A stretch of DNA of 6,030 nt from Oligoflexales bacterium (GTDB taxonomy: Bacteria; Bdellovibrionota; Oligoflexia; Oligoflexales; Oligoflexaceae), in the NCBI GenBank assembly GCA_015232735.1, contig JADFZC010000166.1:1-6030 (forward strand), read 5' to 3'. The notes beneath the pieces were generated by a model. The model worked only from the letters and a program-made list of their open reading frames with translations. It did no database searches and had not been told where the DNA came from. Positions 1 to 5,282 of the stretch are shown here, one piece after another (the stretch's first letter is position 1; each line of letters opens with the position of its first letter). The position numbers and the translations under genes were made by a program.

Positions 1-45
1 ATTTAAACATCTTCCATCGCTCTAACATTTCCTTAATAATTACTA

Positions 46-435
46 CTATTTGAGTTCTACTTTTGCTCCAGCTTTTTCCAAAGTCTCTTTCATCTTTTGT
101 GCCTCTTCTTTGTTCACCCCTGCTTTCACTTCCTTTGGAGCTCCCTCTACCAGATCTTTTGCTTCCTTTAATCCAAGGCCTGTTATAGCTCTTATCTCTT
201 TAATTACATTAATTTTTTTATCGCCTACATCTGAAAGAATCACTGTAAATTCAGTTTTTTCTTCCGCTGCCTCCGCAGGACCTCCAGCCCCACCGGCTCC
301 CGGCATCATCATTACAGGCGCGGCTGCAGCCGAAACTCCAAATTTCTGCTCTAACTCCTTCACCAGCTCGGCAGCTTGAAGCAGGGTCAAATTTTCTAAA
401 TACTCTATCACTTGTTCTTTTGTCACATTAGACAT
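46..435 (-). CDS. rplL: 50S ribosomal protein L7/L12
   Basis: L7/L12 is the multicopy stalk protein of the large ribosomal subunit; it recruits translation factors and stimulates their GTPase activity. The 129-residue product has the family layout. Residues 1-33 are the N-terminal dimerisation helices that bind L10. Residues about 35-59 are an Ala/Gly/Pro-rich flexible hinge containing three consecutive Met. Residues 60-129 are the globular C-terminal domain, with the conserved stretches [25 protein letters not shown] and a C-terminal [10 protein letters not shown]. Length is close to the usual 120-130. The ATG at 435 is preceded by a strong AAGGAGGA ribosome binding site about 8-9 bases upstream. 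It follows rplJ after 69 bases, as expected for a stalk gene pair, and ends in TAG. Identification is very secure. Confidence 0.98.
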   Translation of the reverse strand: MSNVTKEQVIEYLENLTLLQAAELVKELEQKFGVSAAAAPVMMMPGAGGAGGPAEAAEEKTEFTVILSDVGDKKINVIKEIRAITGLGLKEAKDLVEGAPKEVKAGVNKEEAQKMKETLEKAGAKVELK

Positions 436-451
436 TTTAATAATCCTCCTT

Positions 452-465
452 AATAGCTTGCTATT
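452..465 (-). promoter_or_regulatory. small hairpin just upstream of the rplL ribosome binding site
   Basis: On the minus strand, AATAG and CTATT form a 5-bp stem around the tetraloop CAAG (a further G-C facing pair would leave a 2-base loop). It lies a few bases before the AAGGAGGA of rplL. There is no T-tract after it, so it is not a terminator. It could influence L12 translation or mark RNA processing, but it is short and AT-rich and may be chance. Confidence 0.3.
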
Positions 466-504
466 TTATTATTTTTTACAGCTAAGCATTAATGTTTCCT
501 AATT

Positions 505-1032
505 TTATACCTGTTTTTTATCCTTTATTGCATTAATCACTTGAACTAACTTACGGCTAACACCACCGACAACGCCAATAAGCCCTCTATGCGGTGATAC
601 GATGCTTCCTATAATTTTAGCTAACAACTCTTCTTTGCTTGGAAGATCAGCTATCGCAGCAAGCTGCTCCGCAGATACCCCCGATTTCTCTACATAGCCT
701 GCTTTTATTTTAAATGTCTCAGAATGACTTTTTTGGAATTTTATAGTTGTCTTCGCCGCCTGCGCTGTGTCACCATAAGCATAAACTAATCCAACTGGTC
801 CCTTTAAACTTTCTGTGATACAATTAAGTGCAGGGACTTCAGTTTCTATCGCTTTTTTTGCTAATCTATTCTTCACGACTTGAAACTTTGCATTTGCTTT
901 TCTCAGCTCGACCCTTAACTCAGTTACATCTTTTACAGTCAGCTTATGGTATTCTGTCACGATTATTCCATTAGTTTTTTTAAAATTTTCCGCTAACTGA
1001 TCTTTTATTTTCTCTTTTCCTTTGAGTAACAT
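505..1032 (-). CDS. rplJ: 50S ribosomal protein L10
   Basis: L10 anchors the L7/L12 dimers to 23S rRNA at the base of the factor-binding stalk. The 175-residue product matches the family in length and in conserved stretches: an N-terminal helix with KEKIKDQLAENF, ELRVELRKAN near residue 40, VVKNRLAKKA at about 52-61, KGPVG at 78-82, and LPSKEELLAKIIG at 130-142, followed by the C-terminal helix that binds L12 (ending KKQV). I place the start at the ATG at 1032. An in-frame TTG lies one codon upstream, but the GGAG ribosome binding site is 7 bases from the ATG and only 4 from the TTG. The gene follows rplA after just 13 bases, and the ribosome binding site nearly abuts the rplA stop, so translation of the two is probably coupled. 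The usual L10 autoregulatory leader is not present in that gap. Confidence 0.97.
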   Translation of the reverse strand: MLLKGKEKIKDQLAENFKKTNGIIVTEYHKLTVKDVTELRVELRKANAKFQVVKNRLAKKAIETEVPALNCITESLKGPVGLVYAYGDTAQAAKTTIKFQKSHSETFKIKAGYVEKSGVSAEQLAAIADLPSKEELLAKIIGSIVSPHRGLIGVVGGVSRKLVQVINAIKDKKQV

Positions 1033-1045
1033 CAAAATACTCCTC

Positions 1046-1741
1046 TTATAACCTAAAAGGAGCTGGATCTATTCTGATCCCTGGCCCCATCGTCGTTGAT
1101 ATGCTAACCTTCTTTAAATAAGTTCCCTTTGCAGTCGAAGGCTTCGCTTTTACAAGTGCTTCAACTAACGCTTTTATATTTTCCTCAAGTTGTTTCTCAG
1201 AGAACTTTACACGTCCGACGGAACATTGAACAATTCCGTTTTTATCCACGCGATATTGAGCTCGGCCAGCCCTTAATTCCTTGACTGCCTTCTCCACCTC
1301 AAAAGTTACTGTCCCAAGCTTTGGATTCGGCATTAATCCACGAGGCCCGAGCACTTTACCCAACTTTCCAACCGTTCCCATCATATCAGGCGTCGCGATA
1401 ACTTGATCGAAATCAAGCCAACCACTTTTTATCTTTTCCGCCAAATCATCTCCGCCGACGAATTCAAGGCCTAGTTTTCCACACTCTGACGCCTTCTCAC
1501 CTTTTGCAAAAACAACAATCCTCACGGTTTTTCCTAATCCATGCGGTAAAACAGTTGCTCCCCTCAAGTTTTGATCTGCCTGTCTTGGGTCCAAACCGAG
1601 ATTAATTGCAACGTCAACCGATTCGTCCATCTTGGAAAAGGCCACATCTTTAGCCAACCTTACGGCTTCATTCAACGGATATAATTTTTCCCGATTTATC
1701 TTGGCACAGGCCGTCTTGTATTTCTTACCGATCCTACCCAT
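1046..1741 (-). CDS. rplA: 50S ribosomal protein L1
   Basis: L1 forms the mobile L1 stalk of the large subunit, which helps release deacylated tRNA from the E site; in many bacteria it also represses its own mRNA. The product is 231 residues, the normal bacterial length. Clear family features are the N-terminal region with [11 protein letters not shown], the [12 protein letters not shown] strand at about 73-84, the signature segment from residue 111 ([12 protein letters not shown]), the loop [18 protein letters not shown] at 129-146, the [19 protein letters not shown] region, and the C-terminal [11 protein letters not shown]. The ATG at 1741 has a GGAG ribosome binding site 6-7 bases upstream. 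It follows rplK after 55 bases, the standard rplK-rplA pairing. Nothing in the protein is unusual. Confidence 0.98.
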   Translation of the reverse strand: MGRIGKKYKTACAKINREKLYPLNEAVRLAKDVAFSKMDESVDVAINLGLDPRQADQNLRGATVLPHGLGKTVRIVVFAKGEKASECGKLGLEFVGGDDLAEKIKSGWLDFDQVIATPDMMGTVGKLGKVLGPRGLMPNPKLGTVTFEVEKAVKELRAGRAQYRVDKNGIVQCSVGRVKFSEKQLEENIKALVEALVKAKPSTAKGTYLKKVSISTTMGPGIRIDPAPFRL

Positions 1742-1796
1742 TTTTTACTCCGTAGTCCAAACGAGTCTACAACTCTCCTACCTTATAAATTCAAAT

Positions 1797-2222
1797 CTAA
1801 TTTTTTATTTCTAATCCCATGCTACGAGCAGAGCCTGATATTATTTTTATTGCAGCATCCTCATTATAAGCATTTAAATCGGCCATTTTTGCTTTTGCAA
1901 CTTCTTTAATTTGATCAACTGAAACAGAACCACAAACCTCTCTGCCTGGCTTTTGCGAAGCTTTTGTAATATTAGCTGCTTTCTTTAGTAAATATGTTGC
2001 TGGCGGGCTCTTGGTTTCAAAAGTGAAAGATTTGTCTGCGTAAACTGTAATCACTGTAGGCAATATAGTACCCGCTTGCTTTTGTGTCTTGGCATTGAAA
2101 TCCTTACAAAAAGCCATAATATTAACACCCCGTTGCCCTAATGCCGGTCCAATTGGAGGTGCCGGATTTGCCTTTCCTGCCTCAATCTGTAACTTAATAA
2201 ATCCAACAACTTTCTTTGCCAC
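1797..2222 (-). CDS. rplK: 50S ribosomal protein L11
   Basis: L11 binds the GTPase-associated centre of 23S rRNA and is needed for the stringent response through RelA; it is also part of the thiostrepton site. The 141-residue product is full length. Residues 1-70 are the N-terminal domain with the proline-rich [19 protein letters not shown] stretch. Residues about 71-141 are the RNA-binding domain with [12 protein letters not shown] and the C-terminal [10 protein letters not shown] signature. The start is a GTG at 2222, preceded by GGGAG 9 bases upstream and giving the canonical N-terminus [13 protein letters not shown] nearby upstream ATG is out of frame. The gene lies between nusG and rplA, the conserved order. 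Confidence 0.98.
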   Translation of the reverse strand: MAKKVVGFIKLQIEAGKANPAPPIGPALGQRGVNIMAFCKDFNAKTQKQAGTILPTVITVYADKSFTFETKSPPATYLLKKAANITKASQKPGREVCGSVSVDQIKEVAKAKMADLNAYNEDAAIKIISGSARSMGLEIKN

Positions 2223-2252
2223 TTTTTGATACTCCCATTAAAATAATCATGG

Positions 2253-2278
2253 CGTTTTTCATTTTTACTTTGAAAACG
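2253..2278 (-). promoter_or_regulatory. inverted repeat in the nusG-rplK spacer
   Basis: On the minus strand, CGTTTTCA (2278-2271) faces TGAAAAACG (2261-2253). They can pair over 8 bp with one bulged A around a 9-base A-rich loop. The bases after the hairpin are CCATGATTATTTT, which is not an immediate T-run, so terminator function is doubtful. In E. coli the leader before rplK carries the L1 repressor site, so this hairpin is a candidate for such control. I cannot match it to the known L1-binding motif by eye. Confidence 0.35.
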
Positions 2279-2281
2279 GGG

Positions 2282-2308
2282 TTTATGCCACCTTCGTCTT
2301 TTAGTCAA
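2282..2308 (-). promoter_or_regulatory. possible promoter for rplKAJL
   Basis: The minus strand has TTGACT (2308-2303; 5 of 6 with TTGACA), a 15-base spacer, then CATAAA (2287-2282; 4 of 6), with TG one base before the -10 as in an extended -10. The position between nusG and rplK is where E. coli has its L11 promoter. The short spacer and the overlap of the predicted start with the inverted repeat make this tentative. Confidence 0.3.
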
Positions 2309-2316
2309 GAACTTTA

Positions 2317-2859
2317 TTAAATTTTCTCTATCTGACGATATTCAAGCTCCACAGGTGTTTCTCTCCCAAAAATACTAACAAGCACCCTAACTTTTGATTT
2401 TTCTGGTTTTACTTCGTCAATAACACCATCAAAATTACTGAAAGGCCCTTCTAGAACCTTTACTGCATCCCCTTTTGCATATTCATTTTCCACAACAACT
2501 TCAACTTTATCTTTCTGCTTATCCTGCGATGTCATTTGTAAGACCTCATGATCCGGCAGAGGTCTAGGATTCTTAGAATTGCCAATAAAACCAGTAATTT
2601 TCGGCGTGTCTTTAATAAGCTGCATTGTAGTATCATCAAGGATCATTTGGACAATGATATACCCTGGAAAGGACGTTCTCGAAACTTTCCTTTTTGCGCC
2701 AGTCTTTGTTGTAGTTTCCTTTATAGTCTGTGGTATGTGAACATCTCCAATTTTATCAGCCAAACCAAGATCCTTAGCTCGTTCAATCAGAGCTAGTTTC
2801 GCTTTTTCCTCATACCCTGAGTAGGTATGAACAACATACCACTTAAAATTCTCATTCAT
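2317..2859 (-). CDS. nusG: transcription elongation/antitermination factor NusG
   Basis: NusG binds the RNA polymerase clamp, modulates pausing and links polymerase to Rho or to the ribosomal protein S10. From the ATG at 2859 the product has 180 residues, close to E. coli NusG. Residues 6-about 110 form the NGN domain: KWYVVHTYSGYEEKAKLAL, then the VHIPQTIKE and SRTSFPGYIIVQM segments and GFIGNSKNPRPLPD. After a charged linker (about 112-124), residues 125-180 form the KOW domain with KGDAVKVLEGPFSNFDGVIDEV and VSIFGRETPVELEYRQIEKI. An in-frame TTG at 2871 would add four residues (MGVR) but has no ribosome binding site before it, whereas GGGGG lies just upstream of the ATG. It sits 66 bases after secE, the near-universal secE-nusG pair. 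Confidence 0.97.
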   Translation of the reverse strand: MNENFKWYVVHTYSGYEEKAKLALIERAKDLGLADKIGDVHIPQTIKETTTKTGAKRKVSRTSFPGYIIVQMILDDTTMQLIKDTPKITGFIGNSKNPRPLPDHEVLQMTSQDKQKDKVEVVVENEYAKGDAVKVLEGPFSNFDGVIDEVKPEKSKVRVLVSIFGRETPVELEYRQIEKI

Positions 2860-2925
2860 CCTGACCCCCAAAAGGCAAAGTTAAAAACCGACGTTAGTTG
2901 AAGTCCCAGCTGTAGATTAGGAGAG

Positions 2926-3306
2926 CTACGTGATAAGAAAACTTAAAATCTTTCCCCAAATAATATCAAACACCGCAAGTATGACCGCAAATATGCCCAC
3001 AACAATGCAAACTATCACAGTCATACGCCTTGTATCTATAAAACCCGGCCAAGAAACCTTCCTAAACTCGCCTATAGAGTGAAGAAAATACTCATGCCGA
3101 CCATTATCCCTTCCCAATAATACAGCGGAAATAATACCAATCAAAACACTGGTTACAGTGCTTACAACCGGGTATAACTCAAAATACTTTTCCGACCACC
3201 CTGTCTCTATGCCCAAAGTATGCATAGCTCGTGAAGCTGTATAAGCCACCAGCACCGCGAATACCACATAGCATATCTTCAACCAAGTAGCATCGTCCTT
3301 TCTCAT
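2926..3306 (-). CDS. secE: preprotein translocase subunit SecE, three-helix type
   Basis: SecE is the essential clamp subunit of the SecYEG inner-membrane channel. From the ATG at 3306 the product has 126 residues, similar to E. coli SecE (about 127) and about twice the size of the single-helix SecE of many bacteria. Hydrophobic segments lie at about 9-26, 45-64 and 95-121. Between the second and third is the conserved amphipathic stretch with EFRKVSWPGF (80-89) and DTRRMT, the core SecE motif that contacts SecY. The frame stays open upstream through the tRNA-Trp gene, so an ORF finder may give 163 residues. Those 37 extra residues are tRNA sequence; the AAAAGGG about 10 bases before the ATG at 3306 supports the shorter form. 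It begins 34 bases after tRNA-Trp. Confidence 0.95.
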   Translation of the reverse strand: MRKDDATWLKICYVVFAVLVAYTASRAMHTLGIETGWSEKYFELYPVVSTVTSVLIGIISAVLLGRDNGRHEYFLHSIGEFRKVSWPGFIDTRRMTVIVCIVVGIFAVILAVFDIIWGKILSFLIT

Positions 3307-3340
3307 CGAATATAACCCTTTTCTTTCAGGCACAGCTAAA

Positions 3341-3413
3341 CAGGCGAGGAGGGACTCGAACCCCCAGCATGCGGATTTGGAATCCGCCGCTCTACCATTG
3401 GAGCTACTCGCCT
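3341..3413 (-). tRNA. tRNA-Trp (anticodon CCA)
   Basis: This is a 73-base cloverleaf on the minus strand. The acceptor arms AGGCGAG and CTCGCCT pair fully. The D-stem is GCTC/GAGC, and the anticodon stem GCGGA/TCCGC holds the loop TTCCAAA with anticodon CCA. The T-arm contains TTCGAGT. The discriminator is G, as expected for bacterial tRNA-Trp. The 3' CCA is not encoded. It lies between tuf and secE. Confidence 0.96.
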
Positions 3414-3425
3414 TCAATCAACATT

Positions 3426-3431
3426 ATTATA
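3426..3431 (-). promoter_or_regulatory. candidate -10 element before tRNA-Trp-secE-nusG
   Basis: A perfect TATAAT on the minus strand ends 12 bases before the first base of tRNA-Trp, giving a predicted transcript start about 5-6 bases upstream of the mature tRNA. No good -35 hexamer sits at 16-18 bases; a TTGATC lies only 9 bases away. This may be the promoter of the tRNA-Trp-secE-nusG-rpl block, or a chance match in AT-rich DNA. Confidence 0.4.
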
Positions 3432-3450
3432 GAAGTGTTAGATCAAATTT

Positions 3451-3476
3451 AGGAGATATTGAAAAACCCATCTCCT
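3451..3476 (-). other. hairpin after tuf
   Basis: AGGAGAT and ATCTCCT form a perfect 7-bp stem with a 12-base loop, starting 17 bases after the tuf stop codon. On the minus strand it is followed by AAATTTG and not by a T-run, so it is not a canonical intrinsic terminator for tuf. It could protect the tuf mRNA 3' end or be a processing site ahead of tRNA-Trp. Confidence 0.4.
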
Positions 3477-3493
3477 ATTTTCCTATTTTCACC

Positions 3494-4684
3494 TCACTCA
3501 ACTATTTCAGCTACAACACCAGCTCCAACTGTTCTGCCACCTTCTCGAATAGCAAATCTTAACTCTTTTTCCATTGCAATCGGCTGAATTAATGTTACCT
3601 CTACTTCAATTTTATCCCCAGGCATAACCATCTCGACATTATCCGGTAATTTGATGTCACCAGTCACGTCAGTAGTTCTAAAGTAGAACTGAGGTCTATA
3701 CCCTTTAAAAAATGGTGTATGTCTCCCCCCCTCTTCTTTAGTCAGTACGTATACCGACGCCTTAAATTTGGTATGAGGAGTAATCGTTCCAGGTTTTGAT
3801 AACACTTGACCACGAACTACTTCCTCTCTTTTTATACCTCTGAGAAGAACCCCTACGTTATCACCAGCCCTACCTTCATCAAGAAGTTTTCTAAACATCT
3901 CTACACCGGTACATGTAGTTTTTTGGGTCTCTTTTATACCAACTATCTCGACTTCCTCTCCCACTTTAACAATGCCGCGCTCAACACGACCCGTGACAAC
4001 GGTTCCTCTACCAGAAATTGAAAAAACATCTTCTATTGGCATTAAAAAAGGCTTGTCAATCTGCCTTTCAGGAAGCGGAATATAAGAATCACATGTTGAT
4101 ATTAGCTTTATGATTGCCTCGTCAGCTGCTGGATTACCCCCATCCAACGCCTTAAGTGCTGAGCCCCTAATAATTGGAGTCTCATCCCCCGGAAAATTAT
4201 ATTGACTTAAAAGTTCCCTTACTTCCATTTCAACAAGATCAAGAAGTTCTTCATCATCAACCATATCGCATTTATTCAAAAAGACAACAATGTAAGGTAC
4301 ACCTACCTGACGCGCTAAAAGAATGTGTTCTCTGGTTTGAGGCATGGGGCCATCTGATGCACTAACAACCAATATCGCTCCATCCATTTGAGCAGCGCCA
4401 GTTATCATGTTCTTAACATAATCAGCATGACCGGGGCAATCAACATGGGCATAGTGCCGAGCTGAAGACTCATATTCAACATGTGCTGTTGCAATGGTAA
4501 TGCCTCTAGCTTTCTCTTCAGGAGCTTTGTCTATTTGATCGAAGGCTACAAAAGCTGTGTTACCATACTTTGCGGCCAAAACTTTTGTAATTGCTGCTGT
4601 TAAGGTTGTCTTTCCATGGTCAACGTGACCGATTGTTCCAACATTTACATGGGGCTTAGACCGATTAAACTTTTCTTTTGCCAT
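3494..4684 (-). CDS. tuf: elongation factor Tu
   Basis: EF-Tu delivers aminoacyl-tRNA to the ribosomal A site as a GTP complex. The 396-residue product is full length. Domain I (about 1-205) carries all the GTPase motifs: G1 GHVDHGKT at 19-26, switch I ARGIT at 59-63, G3 DCPGH at 82-86 with the catalytic His86, G4 NKCD at 137-140, and G5 SAL at 175-177. Domain II includes the [18 protein letters not shown] stretch at 220-237. Domain III runs to the C-terminal [17 protein letters not shown] and includes [24 protein letters not shown]. The ATG at 4684 has GGGAG about 9 bases upstream. It follows four tRNA genes and precedes tRNA-Trp and secE, an E. coli tufB-like setting. No rpmG lies between tuf and secE. 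A second tuf copy elsewhere (near fusA) is possible but not visible here. Confidence 0.99.
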   Translation of the reverse strand: MAKEKFNRSKPHVNVGTIGHVDHGKTTLTAAITKVLAAKYGNTAFVAFDQIDKAPEEKARGITIATAHVEYESSARHYAHVDCPGHADYVKNMITGAAQMDGAILVVSASDGPMPQTREHILLARQVGVPYIVVFLNKCDMVDDEELLDLVEMEVRELLSQYNFPGDETPIIRGSALKALDGGNPAADEAIIKLISTCDSYIPLPERQIDKPFLMPIEDVFSISGRGTVVTGRVERGIVKVGEEVEIVGIKETQKTTCTGVEMFRKLLDEGRAGDNVGVLLRGIKREEVVRGQVLSKPGTITPHTKFKASVYVLTKEEGGRHTPFFKGYRPQFYFRTTDVTGDIKLPDNVEMVMPGDKIEVEVTLIQPIAMEKELRFAIREGGRTVGAGVVAEIVE

Positions 4685-4735
4685 TTTTAATATCTCCCGC
4701 CAACGACAGAATACTCTATAATTAAGTAAACTAAT

Positions 4736-4763
4736 AAAAAATTAAGCGAATGCATGAGCATTC
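4736..4763 (-). terminator. weak terminator-like or processing hairpin in the tuf leader
   Basis: On the minus strand, GAATGC and GCATTC (4763-4748) form a perfect 6-bp stem with loop TCAT. After a 6-base gap (GCTTAA) comes a run of six T (4741-4736). The short stem and the gap before the T-run make full termination unlikely. Partial attenuation between the tRNAs and tuf, or separation of tRNA from tuf mRNA, are the plausible roles. Confidence 0.3.
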
Positions 4764-4785
4764 ACAAGCATATAAAATTAGAACC

Positions 4786-4860
4786 TGGAGCCCAGAACGG
4801 GAATTGAACCCGTGACCCCGTCCTTACCAAGGACGTGCTCTACCCCTGAGCCACCTGGGC
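4786..4860 (-). tRNA. tRNA-Thr (anticodon GGT)
   Basis: This is a cloverleaf on the minus strand. The acceptor GCCCAGG pairs with TCTGGGC (terminal G-U). The anticodon stem CGTCC/GGACG holds the loop TTGGTAA with anticodon GGT. The T-arm is ACGGG-TTCAATT-CCCGT. The discriminator is U and the 3' CCA is encoded (4788-4786). It is the last tRNA before tuf, matching E. coli thrT in anticodon and position. Confidence 0.96.
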
Positions 4861-4880
4861 CTTTCAGATTTTTTCAACTT

Positions 4881-4957
4881 TGGAGCGGGAAACGGGATTC
4901 GAACCCGCGACCCTTAGCTTGGAAGGCTAATGCTCTAGCCAGCTGAGCTACTCCCGC
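4881..4957 (-). tRNA. tRNA-Gly (anticodon TCC)
   Basis: This is a cloverleaf on the minus strand. The acceptor GCGGGAG pairs with TTCCCGC. The anticodon stem TTAGC/GCTAA holds the loop CTTCCAA with anticodon TCC. The T-arm is CGGG-TTCGAAT-CCCG. The discriminator is U and the 3' CCA is encoded (4883-4881). A 20-base spacer separates it from the following tRNA-Thr. It corresponds to E. coli glyT in order and anticodon. Confidence 0.96.
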
Positions 4958-4972
4958 TTATCACCAACAAAA

Positions 4973-5054
4973 TGGAGGGAGATGGATTCGAACCATCGTA
5001 GGCACTGCCAACGGATTTACAGTCCGCCCCCTTTAGCCACTCGGGCATCCCTCC
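4973..5054 (-). tRNA. tRNA-Tyr (anticodon GTA)
   Basis: This is an 82-base class II tRNA with a long variable arm, on the minus strand. The acceptor GGAGGGA pairs with TCCCTCC and the discriminator is A. The anticodon stem GCGGA/TCCGT holds the loop CTGTAAA with anticodon GTA. The T-stem is GATGG/CCATC. The 3' CCA is not encoded. It lies 15 bases from each neighbouring tRNA. Confidence 0.96.
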
Positions 5055-5069
5055 TCACCACACTGAGGA

Positions 5070-5142
5070 AGCTGGTGATGGGACTTGAACCCGCAACCTG
5101 CTGATTACAAATCAGCTGCTCTGCCAATTGAGCTACACCAGC
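5070..5142 (-). tRNA. tRNA-Thr (anticodon TGT)
   Basis: This is a 73-base cloverleaf on the minus strand. The acceptor GCTGGTG pairs perfectly with CACCAGC. The anticodon stem GCTGA/TCAGC holds the loop TTTGTAA with anticodon TGT. The discriminator is U, as in the other tRNA-Thr here, and the CCA is not encoded. The T-stem GCGGG/CCCAT has one G-U and one C-A mismatch at its outer end. It is the first gene of the tRNA-tuf cluster and corresponds to E. coli thrU. Confidence 0.95.
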
Positions 5143-5159
5143 ACCGAAAGAACCTTCTG

Positions 5160-5165
5160 ATTATA
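5160..5165 (-). promoter_or_regulatory. candidate -10 element for the tRNA-tuf operon (proximal)
   Basis: A perfect TATAAT on the minus strand ends 17 bases before the first base of tRNA-Thr(UGU), so transcription would start roughly 10 bases upstream of the mature tRNA. The -35 position at 17-base spacing reads TTATTT, a poor match, but the region upstream is a T/A-rich tract that could act like an UP element. Confidence 0.45.
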
Positions 5166-5214
5166 AATCAAGTAAAATAAAAAAATAATACTAGATTCAA
5201 GAAAGTAGTAACCT

Positions 5215-5244
5215 GAAATACACTGATTTCCTCTCATATGTCAA
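5215..5244 (-). promoter_or_regulatory. candidate distal promoter for the tRNA-tuf operon
   Basis: A perfect TTGACA (5244-5239) on the minus strand is followed after 18 bases by TATTTC (5220-5215), a weak -10 matching 3 of 6. It would give a leader of about 65-70 bases before tRNA-Thr(UGU). The rest of the 140-base spacer 5143-5282 holds no ORF or clear terminator for the upstream methyltransferase gene, so read-through from that gene is also possible. Confidence 0.3.
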
Positions 5245-5282
5245 GCGAAAGTGAATATTAGGAATTAAATACATACCCATCA

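Noticed and set aside
41..44. Met-rich hinge of L7/L12 as an anomaly
   Set aside because: Ala/Met/Gly-rich hinges are ordinary in bacterial L7/L12.
1..45. Possible start of rpoB after rplL
   Set aside because: ATGs at 28 and 10 (minus strand) have open frames to the edge, but spacing to AAGGA is poor and the encoded residues MLERWKMFK do not resemble an rpoB N-terminus; the ATG at 17 stops after four codons.
50..379. Plus-strand open frame opposite rplL
   Set aside because: It is an antisense shadow of the conserved rplL coding sequence with no recognisable protein features; the same holds for the other plus-strand frames at 1632-1814, 2548-2796, 3377-3562, 3806-4021 and 4174-4365.
1033..1035. 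TTG start for rplJ one codon upstream
   Set aside because: The Shine-Dalgarno spacing fits the ATG at 1032 better.
1742..1796. Possible regulatory structure in the rplK-rplA spacer
   Set aside because: Only 4-bp stems (GAGT/ACTC and GTAG/CTAC) can be drawn, which is too weak to claim.
2860..2871. TTG start for nusG adding four residues
   Set aside because: No ribosome binding site precedes it, and the ATG at 2859 gives the usual N-terminus.
3307..3417. N-terminal 37-residue extension of SecE
   Set aside because: It is translation of the tRNA-Trp gene, which happens to have no stop in that frame; the ATG at 3306 has its own ribosome binding site and gives the normal SecE length.
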